Of a stretch of DNA of 15,563 nucleotides, positions 7,768 through 13,775 are shown in pieces (position 1 is the stretch's first letter; every line of letters starts with the position of its first letter). Made by a program: the position numbers and the translations under genes. The stretch covers positions 1 to 15,563 of the forward strand of contig JAADDG010000003.1 in assembly GCA_013154075.1 (NCBI GenBank). The letters run 5' to 3'. The stretch is from Campylobacterota bacterium (GTDB lineage: Bacteria; Campylobacterota; Campylobacteria; Campylobacterales; JAADDG01). Under the pieces are notes generated by a model, which worked only from the letters and a program-made list of their open reading frames with translations, searched no databases and had not been told where the DNA came from.

Positions 7768-7774
7768 CGCTTTT

Positions 7775-8527
7775 ATGAAAAGAGTAGGACTTTTTATTCC
7801 CTGTTATATCGATGTTTTTTATCCGAACGCGGCGCTATCTACATTGAAGATCTTGAAAGATCTCGGCTATGAGGTGGATTATCCGCTAAATCAAAGCTGT
7901 TGCGGCCAGCCCTTTTTAAATAGCGGAGTTTTTAGTGAGGCTAAAGGTTTGGCCGAAAAATTTATAGAGATTTTTAAAGACTTCGATTATGTGATAGCTC
8001 CCTCGGCAAGCTGTGTGGCAACCGTTAGATATCGCTATAGAGAGCTTTTGAAACCCTCCAAAGAGCTTGAGAAGATCATTGCAAATACCTATGAAATATG
8101 CGAATTTTTGCATGATGTGGTGAAACTAAAAGAGCTTAGGGTATCTTTTCCCCATAGAGTCGGATTTCATCAAAGCTGCCACGGTTTAAGGGAGCTTGAG
8201 CTTGGGGTTGGAAGCGAGCTTGTGAAGCCTCAATACTCTAAAGTAAAGTATCTTTTAAATCTTGTCAAAGATATAGAGATAGTAGATCTAAAAAGGCCTG
8301 ATGAGTGTTGCGGATTTGGCGGAACTTTCTCTATAAACGAGCCGGAGATATCCATCGCTATGGGAAGAGACAGGATAGAGGATCACAAAAAAGCCGGAGC
8401 CGAATATATCGTAGGATACGATATGTCCTGTCTTATGCATATGGAGGCTATAGCAAAGAGAGAGAATGAAGATATCAAATTTTTGCATGTAGTTGAGATT
8501 TTGGCCGGAGCGGATGATGAATCATAG
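7775..8527 (+). CDS. lutA: L-lactate utilisation protein LutA (CCG-domain Fe-S subunit)
   Basis: A 250-residue cytoplasmic subunit of the LutABC L-lactate oxidation complex (lactate to pyruvate). Two CCG (DUF224) domains are complete: Cys10, Cys42-Cys43 and Cys80 in the first, then Cys135, Cys178-Cys179 and Cys219 in the second. These bind non-cubane or 4Fe-4S clusters, as in the heterodisulfide reductase and glycolate oxidase families. I chose the ATG at 7775. The in-frame TTG at 7757 would put the promoter -10 box inside the gene and add six unconserved residues. The start has no Shine-Dalgarno. The TAG stop overlaps lutB by 11 bases. Homologues in Helicobacter and Campylobacter are part of the same three-gene set. 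Confidence 0.93.
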   Translation: MKRVGLFIPCYIDVFYPNAALSTLKILKDLGYEVDYPLNQSCCGQPFLNSGVFSEAKGLAEKFIEIFKDFDYVIAPSASCVATVRYRYRELLKPSKELEKIIANTYEICEFLHDVVKLKELRVSFPHRVGFHQSCHGLRELELGVGSELVKPQYSKVKYLLNLVKDIEIVDLKRPDECCGFGGTFSINEPEISIAMGRDRIEDHKKAGAEYIVGYDMSCLMHMEAIAKRENEDIKFLHVVEILAGADDES

Positions 8528-9857
8528 AGAGAGAGCGAGAGAGTTTTTGGCCGATAGGGAGTATGCCAAATGGCATGACGAGGCTCTTTGGTTTGTGAGA
8601 ATGAAAAGGGATGCTGCCGCAAAAAGCGTAAAAGAGTGGGAGGATCTAAGAGAGGCTGCCGAGAAAATAAAAGAGCATACGATAGAGCATTTGGGTTTTT
8701 ATTTAAGAGAGTTTGCGAAAAACGCTTCCAAAAAAGGCATCAAAGTTCACTTTGCCAAAGATGCCAAAGAGCATAACGAAATAGTCTATTCGATTTTGAA
8801 AAAGCATCGAGTAACCAAGGTGGTAAAGAGCAAATCGATGCTTACCGAAGAGTGTGAGCTAAATCCCTTTTTGGAAAGCAGAGGTATAGAGGTTACCGAT
8901 ACTGATCTTGGGGAGAGAATCGTTCAATTAAGAGGCGATAGGCCGAGTCATATCGTTTTGCCTGCAATTCATCTAAAAAAGGAGCAGATAGGAAAGCTTT
9001 TTGAAGAAAAACTGCACATCGAAAAGGGCAACAGCGATCCTCTCTATCTGACAAACGAAGCGAGAAAGGATCTAAGAGATAAGTTTCTAAAAGCTCAGGG
9101 CGCTATAACGGGAGTCAATTTCGCCGTTAGCGAAACGGGCGGGATAGTCGTCTGTACCAACGAAGGAAACGCGGATCTCGGTACCTCTTTGGCAAAAGTT
9201 CATATAGCTTGCATGGGGATTGAGAAACTTATTCCTAAACTAAAGCATTTGGGAGTTTTTACCAGACTTTTGGCAAGAAACGCCACCGGCCAGCCGATAA
9301 CTTCATATACCACTCATTTTAATTCACCCTCTAAAGATAAAGAGATGCATATCGTTATAGTGGATAACGGCCGAAGCGAAATTTTGAAAAACAAAGAGCA
9401 TAAAAAGGCTCTCTTTTGCATAAGATGCGGTGCTTGTATGAATACCTGCCCCATCTATAGAAGAAGCGGAGGGCATAGCTACTCTTATGTAATTCCCGGT
9501 CCGATAGGATCGGTCTTGGCGAATGCGAGGGATTTGAAAAACAATGGCGATTTGGCTTTCGCTTCCACTCTTTGCGGATCTTGTACCAATATCTGCCCCG
9601 TCAAGATAGATCTGCATCATCAGCTTTTTTCTTATAGAAAAGAGTATGTCCAAAGAGGCTATATGGGTTTTAAAAAGAGGCTCTCTTACAAAACGGCTTC
9701 GTTTATTTTAAGAAATCCTTTTTTCTTTTTAGCCTCTATGAAAGGATATAAAGCTTTCTATCCGTTTTTATCGAAAATGAATCTTTGGGGAGAGGGCAGG
9801 GCTTTGCCAAAACCCGCTAAAAAGAGCTTTAGAGAGATTTATAAGGAGATGGAGTGA
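8517..9857 (+). CDS. lutB: L-lactate utilisation Fe-S protein LutB
   Basis: A 446-residue subunit with an N-terminal LutB/LUD domain (about 50-285; conserved TGGIVVCTNEGNADL at 207-221) followed by a ferredoxin-like domain with two clusters: Cys301, Cys304, Cys307, Cys311-Pro, and Cys353, Cys356, Cys360-Pro. A basic C-terminal tail follows. It is expected to move electrons from lactate oxidation towards the quinone pool. The start is uncertain among 8493 (TTG), 8514 and 8517 (ATG). I prefer 8517 because GGAG at 8507-8510 lies six bases away. The start lies inside the end of lutA, and the TGA stop overlaps the lutC GTG by four bases, so the three are translationally coupled. Confidence 0.94.
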   Translation: MNHRERAREFLADREYAKWHDEALWFVRMKRDAAAKSVKEWEDLREAAEKIKEHTIEHLGFYLREFAKNASKKGIKVHFAKDAKEHNEIVYSILKKHRVTKVVKSKSMLTEECELNPFLESRGIEVTDTDLGERIVQLRGDRPSHIVLPAIHLKKEQIGKLFEEKLHIEKGNSDPLYLTNEARKDLRDKFLKAQGAITGVNFAVSETGGIVVCTNEGNADLGTSLAKVHIACMGIEKLIPKLKHLGVFTRLLARNATGQPITSYTTHFNSPSKDKEMHIVIVDNGRSEILKNKEHKKALFCIRCGACMNTCPIYRRSGGHSYSYVIPGPIGSVLANARDLKNNGDLAFASTLCGSCTNICPVKIDLHHQLFSYRKEYVQRGYMGFKKRLSYKTASFILRNPFFFLASMKGYKAFYPFLSKMNLWGEGRALPKPAKKSFREIYKEME

Positions 9858-10426
9858 ATATAGATAGCTTCATAAAAACTATAGGCAAAGAGAGTAAACC
9901 CTCTTTGGATATAAAGATCGAGATAGATTTCGAAATTTTCGAAGATAAAGAAAAAGCCTTTTTGCACTCTTTAAAAAACGTAGCGGTCGAAGGGGTGGTG
10001 GTAAAAAAAGCCAAAATAGAGGAGAAAATAAAAGAGCTTTCAAAAGATTATAAAAATATCGCATCTATTTATCCTTTTTCGATAAGGACGCTTAATTCGA
10101 ACGATATAAAAGATCCAAAAGAGCTTAATAATGTGGATCTATCGATAGTAAAGGGCAAGTTCGGAGTGTGCGAAAACGGTGCCGTGTGGATAGAGGAGGA
10201 GGAAAATATCCATAGAGCTATCTATTCTATATGCAAACATCTTTTGATTTTACTTGATAGAGACTCTTTGGTATCTACTATGCATGAAGCTTATGAGAGA
10301 ATAGATCCGAGTCTTTCTTACGGAATTTTTATAAGCGGTCCTTCCAAAACGGCCGACATAGAGCAATCTTTGGTGATAGGCGCTCACGGAGCTAAATTCG
10401 TTACGGTGTTTTTGATAGATGAGTGA
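9854..10426 (+). CDS. lutC: L-lactate utilisation protein LutC
   Basis: A 190-residue LUD-domain (YkgG/DUF162) protein, the third LutABC subunit. The C-terminal half is well conserved: FGVCENGAVWIEE (about 104-116), LLILLDRDSLV, and ISGPSKTADIEQSLVIGAHGA (near the end), the family hallmark. The N-terminal half is divergent and Lys/Glu-rich. The start is GTG at 9854 in a GTGA overlap with lutB, with AAGGAG at 9843-9848 five bases upstream. The stop overlaps the next gene by eight bases (ATGAGTGA). No lactate permease of the LctP/LldP family follows, in contrast to Helicobacter pylori. Confidence 0.93.
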   Translation: MNIDSFIKTIGKESKPSLDIKIEIDFEIFEDKEKAFLHSLKNVAVEGVVVKKAKIEEKIKELSKDYKNIASIYPFSIRTLNSNDIKDPKELNNVDLSIVKGKFGVCENGAVWIEEEENIHRAIYSICKHLLILLDRDSLVSTMHEAYERIDPSLSYGIFISGPSKTADIEQSLVIGAHGAKFVTVFLIDE

Positions 10427-11291
10427 GGAGAGAAAAGGGGAGCTTTTTGCCGTTGCTCTCTCTTTTTTCGAGGGGCTTTTTCCCATATGGTCGATTATTG
10501 CCGTACGAGAGATAGGACCGATTCACACTTACGCTTCAAGTTTGGTTTTTGCTTTGATCTTCTTTTTGGTTTTGAGTATTTTTAGGAAAACTTATGCGGA
10601 GCTTTTTAAAAGGGAAGCTTTAAAGGATCTTCTTTTGACCTCTTTTTATATTACGCTTTTGTTTGTTTTGCTCTATGTAGGGCTTGTTTATACGAGTGCC
10701 TCCTCCATGTCGGTAATTTTACTGCTTCAGATATTCTTTTCGTATCTATATTTTAATATTTTTGGCGGAGAGAGAATGGATGCCGTGCATACTTGGGGAG
10801 TGATTTTTATGGGGGTGGGGGCTTTGATAGTGCTTTTTCCGGGGGAGTTTAGGGTAAATAGGGGAGATCTGCTTGTCTTGATAGCGGCTATGATAGCTCC
10901 TATAGCCAATCTTTATCAAAAAAGAGCGAGAGAAAAGGTCTCAAGCGAAACGGTGCTTTTGTTTAGGAGTATTTTCGCTTTGGCGGTTTTGATCGTTTTG
11001 GCGCGTTTTTTTGAAAAGGATGTCGGGATAGAGAAGTATAAAGAGGTTTTTTTGTATCTTTTTTTGAGCGGTTTTTTTGTGCTTGGGCTTGCTAAGATAT
11101 TTTGGATAGAGGCTTTGCATCGGATCTCTATTACGAAACTAAGCGCTATGGCCTCTATGATCCCTCTCTTTACGCTTGTTTTTAGCTATTTTATTTTGGA
11201 TGAAATTCCTACGCCTTTTCAGCTGTTTGGAGCTTTTTTGATTATTGTAGGAAGCGTTTTTATAACGAGACAAAGCTCTCTATCCGAATAG
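10419..11291 (+). CDS. EamA-type (DMT superfamily) permease coupled to lutABC
   Basis: A 290-residue inner-membrane protein with about ten hydrophobic helices arranged as two EamA repeats (about 8-140 and 148-284). The second repeat ends in the typical IPLFTLVFSYFILDEIPTPFQLFGAFLIIVGSVFI. EamA proteins carry metabolites, often outward, and their substrates cannot be told from sequence. The ATG lies inside the end of lutC (8-bp overlap) and has only a weak Shine-Dalgarno, so it should be expressed together with LutABC. That makes lactate or a related organic acid a reasonable guess for the substrate, but this is inference from context only. The tandem G5-T-G5 near 10811 encodes MGVGA and is too short for a phase-variation tract. 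No terminator is visible after the stop. Confidence 0.88.
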   Translation: MSEERKGELFAVALSFFEGLFPIWSIIAVREIGPIHTYASSLVFALIFFLVLSIFRKTYAELFKREALKDLLLTSFYITLLFVLLYVGLVYTSASSMSVILLLQIFFSYLYFNIFGGERMDAVHTWGVIFMGVGALIVLFPGEFRVNRGDLLVLIAAMIAPIANLYQKRAREKVSSETVLLFRSIFALAVLIVLARFFEKDVGIEKYKEVFLYLFLSGFFVLGLAKIFWIEALHRISITKLSAMASMIPLFTLVFSYFILDEIPTPFQLFGAFLIIVGSVFITRQSSLSE

Positions 11292-11363
11292 TCTTTGTAA
11301 AATTATCTCAAAAAGCAAAACTCCCACCATCAAAAACAAAACTATCAAAACGACTCTTTTCAA
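11280..11363 (-). CDS. small single-pass membrane protein, 27 residues
   Basis: Short reading frame on the minus strand between eamA and mqnC, encoding MKRVVLIVLFLMVGVLLFEI followed by ILQRLFG. The start is TTG at 11361-11363 with Shine-Dalgarno AAGGAG (11369-11374) five bases upstream, the best in the window. The layout is that of a real small membrane protein: a basic N-terminus (KR), about 17 strongly hydrophobic residues, one acidic residue, then a basic amphipathic end (QRLF). A possible -10 (TATTAT) sits at 11384-11389. Its TAG stop lies within the last 12 bases of eamA on the opposite strand. No homologue is recognised from memory. It could be an uncharacterised helper of a membrane complex, or a type I toxin-like peptide, though I see no antitoxin RNA. 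Confidence 0.6.
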   Translation of the reverse strand: MKRVVLIVLFLMVGVLLFEIILQRLFG

Positions 11364-11383
11364 AAGAACTCCTTTTTTATGGG

Positions 11384-11389
11384 ATAATA
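11384..11389 (-). promoter_or_regulatory. possible -10 box of the 27-residue gene
   Basis: TATTAT on the minus strand, one mismatch from TATAAT, preceded by an A-run. It would give a leader of about 14 bases containing the Shine-Dalgarno. It lies back-to-back with the mqnC promoter. Confidence 0.35.
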
Positions 11390-11399
11390 TTTTTTTGGG

Positions 11400-11405
11400 T
11401 ATAAT
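11400..11405 (+). promoter_or_regulatory. -10 box of the mqnC operon
   Basis: TATAAT preceded by TTTTTTTGGG, the usual Campylobacterota arrangement. It lies 25 bases before the mqnC ATG, leaving a leader of about 19 bases with the weak Shine-Dalgarno AAGAGAAAG. Confidence 0.7.
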
Positions 11406-11430
11406 AGCGAAAAAATTATAAGAGAAAGCA

Positions 11431-12483
11431 ATGGGAAGACTTACGGACAAAGAGGCTTTGGATCTGATAAGGCATGCCGATTTAAACGAGCTTGGAGAGA
11501 TGGCTCTTAGGAAAAAAAGAGAGCTTCATCCCGATAAAATCACCACCTTTATAGTGGATAGGAATATCAACTATACCAATATTTGCTGGGTTAATTGCGA
11601 TTTTTGCGCTTTTTATAGACACGCTAAGGATGATGACGCTTATATTCTGCCTTTTGAGGAGATAGGCAAAAAGATAGAGGAGCTTATCGAGATAGGGGGT
11701 ACTCAGATACTCTTTCAAGGCGGAGTTCATCCCAAACTCAAAATAGAGTGGTATGAGGATCTTGTGGAGTGGATTCATAAAAATTATCCAACTATAACCA
11801 TTCACGGTTTCTCAGCCGTAGAGATAGAGTACATAGCCAGAATTTCGAAACTCTCTTACAAAGAGGTTTTAGAGAGGCTTCATAAAAAGGGGCTTTTTTC
11901 GATGCCGGGAGCCGGAGCGGAGATTCTCGTAGATAGAGTAAGAGAGATCATATCTCCAAACAAACTGACTTCCTCCGAGTGGCTTGAGATTCATAAAGCC
12001 GCCCATGAAGTTGGGATAAAGACGACGGCTACGATGATGTTCGGCACCGTAGAGAGCGATGAGGAGATTGTTGAGCATTTAAGGAAGATAAGAGAGCTTC
12101 AGGATGAGACGGGGGGATTTAGGGCTTTTATTATGTGGAGTTTTCAGCCCTACAACACCAAGCTTAAAGAAAAAATCCCAAATATCGGCAAACAGTCTCC
12201 AAATAGATACCTAAGACTTTTGGCCGTAAGTCGTCTATATCTTGATAATTTCAAAAATATTCAAAGCTCGTGGGTAACGCAAGGAAGCTACATAGGTCAG
12301 CTTGCTTTGCTTTTTGGAGCAAACGATCTTGGCTCTACGATGATGGAGGAAAACGTCGTAGCGGCCGCCGGAGCGAGAAACAGAATGAATCAAGAGGAGA
12401 TGATAAGACTTATAAAAGATATAGGAGAGATTCCCGCCAAAAGAGATACGGCTTATAATATTTTGGAGAAGTATGCGGCATGA
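11431..12483 (+). CDS. mqnC: cyclic dehypoxanthinyl futalosine synthase (radical SAM)
   Basis: Radical SAM enzyme of the futalosine route to menaquinone. It cyclises dehypoxanthinyl futalosine. The CX3CX2C cluster motif is in NICWVNCDFCAFYR (about 50-63), preceded by TFIVDRNINYTN, the MqnC form rather than MqnE. Further MqnC landmarks are GGTQILFQGGVHPKL, SMPGAGAEIL, TTATMMFGTVE, QSSWVTQG and FGANDLGSTMMEENVV. The 350-residue length is normal. The sequence matches Bacillus halodurans MqnC, as I remember it, over its whole length. First gene of an operon; its TGA overlaps the next ATG by four bases. Use of this pathway fits Campylobacterota, which lack the classical Men route. Confidence 0.95.
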   Translation: MGRLTDKEALDLIRHADLNELGEMALRKKRELHPDKITTFIVDRNINYTNICWVNCDFCAFYRHAKDDDAYILPFEEIGKKIEELIEIGGTQILFQGGVHPKLKIEWYEDLVEWIHKNYPTITIHGFSAVEIEYIARISKLSYKEVLERLHKKGLFSMPGAGAEILVDRVREIISPNKLTSSEWLEIHKAAHEVGIKTTATMMFGTVESDEEIVEHLRKIRELQDETGGFRAFIMWSFQPYNTKLKEKIPNIGKQSPNRYLRLLAVSRLYLDNFKNIQSSWVTQGSYIGQLALLFGANDLGSTMMEENVVAAAGARNRMNQEEMIRLIKDIGEIPAKRDTAYNILEKYAA

Positions 12484-13775
12484 GAAAAATTTTTAGAATT
12501 TTATTAGCATTATTTATATTGCAAGGAGTTTTAGTGGTAGCGGCAGAGTTGAGAGATTTGAAGGTAAAGAATGAAAAGATTCCTATGATTTTTGAGAGAG
12601 ATAATAATCTTCCTATAGCTTCGATGCAGATTATTTTCAAAAATAGCGGAAGTATTACGGAAAAGAAGGCGGGACTTGCTAAGTTTTGCGCTAAAATGTT
12701 CAATGAAGGGACAAAGAGTCTCGGATCTGTAGGGTTTGCGAGAGCCTTAGAGAGCAAAGCCATCCATCTTAGCGCAAATAGCGGGACTGAGACGTTTGTA
12801 TTCGAGGTTTCTTCTTTGAAAGAGCAGTTTGAAGATGCCGTGAAGTTTTTGAAAGATCTTTTGCAAGATCCCAATTTCACCAAAGAGGCTTTTTCCAAAG
12901 TAAAAACCATGACTTTGGGCAATCTCAAATCCAAAGAGACAGATTACGATTATATAGCCGCTTTGCATCTTAAACTTTTGATGTATGAAGGTACTCCGAT
13001 AGGCCATCCGTTTTTGGGAGATTATGAGAGTATCAACTCTTTGACATTGAAAGATGTGGAGGATTTTGCCAAAGAGAGAATCGTTTTGGATAGAGCGGTG
13101 GTTGTAATAGGCGGAGATATGAGCGAGGATGAGGCTAAGGAGTTTGCAAAGAGCGTTCTTGAGATTTTGCCAAAAGGCGATGAAGGGGAGATCGGATTTT
13201 ACTATCCCAAAGATAGAAACGAAACCAAAGTGATTAAGAAAGATGAGATAAAACAGGCGTATATAGATTTCGGTTCTCCTTTTTATATGAAAGTAAATGA
13301 TCCCGATAACTACAAAGCCAAAGTGGCCTCTTTCATTTTGGGAGCCGGAGGTTTTGGAAGCAGAATGATGGAAGAGATTAGGGTAAAGAGGGGACTTGCC
13401 TATTCCGCTTATTCGAGAGTCAATCTTACAAAATCTCATAGCGATTTTACCGGCTATCTTCAAACGAAGATAGAATCGGGAGATGAGGCTGTGAAGATAG
13501 TAAGAGAGGTTATAAAAGATTTTGTAGAAAACGGGGTTAGCGAAAAAGAGCTTGAACAGGCTAAGAAGTTTCTTTTGGGAAGTGAGCCTCTAAGAAGCGA
13601 GACTTTAAATCAGAGATTAAATAGAGCTTTTTTAGAATTTTATAACGGTTTTGGTTTGGGATACTATAAAAAACAGCTTGATTTAATAGAGAGTTTAACT
13701 CTAAAAGAGCTAAACGACTTTATTAAAAAGCATAAAGAATTAAATGATTTGAGTTTTAGTATAGTTACTAAATGA
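12480..13775 (+). CDS. periplasmic M16-family protein lacking the zinc-binding motif (YmxG-like)
   Basis: A 431-residue single-unit M16B protein with a signal peptide (residues 1-22, cleavage near VAA-EL). Where active M16 peptidases carry HxxEH, this one has KFCAK (Lys68, Ala71, Lys72 in GLAKFCAKMFNEGT), and the downstream region that should supply the third ligand reads TLGNLKSKETD. It should therefore not bind catalytic zinc. The C-terminal half keeps the substrate-binding Arg/Tyr motif (GGFGSRMMEEIRVKRGLAYS, Arg304, Tyr308). This pattern fits the non-catalytic partner of a two-subunit M16 peptidase, like the alpha subunit of mitochondrial processing peptidase. H. pylori HP0657 (YmxG), which also follows mqnC, is the likely counterpart. 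It overlaps both neighbours by ATGA. Confidence 0.9.
   Translation: MRKIFRILLALFILQGVLVVAAELRDLKVKNEKIPMIFERDNNLPIASMQIIFKNSGSITEKKAGLAKFCAKMFNEGTKSLGSVGFARALESKAIHLSANSGTETFVFEVSSLKEQFEDAVKFLKDLLQDPNFTKEAFSKVKTMTLGNLKSKETDYDYIAALHLKLLMYEGTPIGHPFLGDYESINSLTLKDVEDFAKERIVLDRAVVVIGGDMSEDEAKEFAKSVLEILPKGDEGEIGFYYPKDRNETKVIKKDEIKQAYIDFGSPFYMKVNDPDNYKAKVASFILGAGGFGSRMMEEIRVKRGLAYSAYSRVNLTKSHSDFTGYLQTKIESGDEAVKIVREVIKDFVENGVSEKELEQAKKFLLGSEPLRSETLNQRLNRAFLEFYNGFGLGYYKKQLDLIESLTLKELNDFIKKHKELNDLSFSIVTK

Noticed and set aside
7757..7774. Upstream in-frame TTG start for lutA
   Set aside because: It overlaps the TATAAT box, has no Shine-Dalgarno, and adds residues not typical of LutA.
10811..10821. G5-T-G5 run in the permease gene as a phase-variation tract
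   Set aside because: Two interrupted runs of five are shorter than known variable poly-G tracts, and the run encodes ordinary residues in a helix.
11271..11297. CAAAG...CTTTG as a terminator after the permease gene
   Set aside because: Only a five-bp weak stem with a long loop and no T-run; not a credible intrinsic terminator.
12747..13463. 238-residue minus-strand open frame opposite the M16 gene
   Set aside because: Composition is that of an antisense shadow (rich in Ile, Phe, His, Ser), and the plus strand encodes a clear M16 protein.
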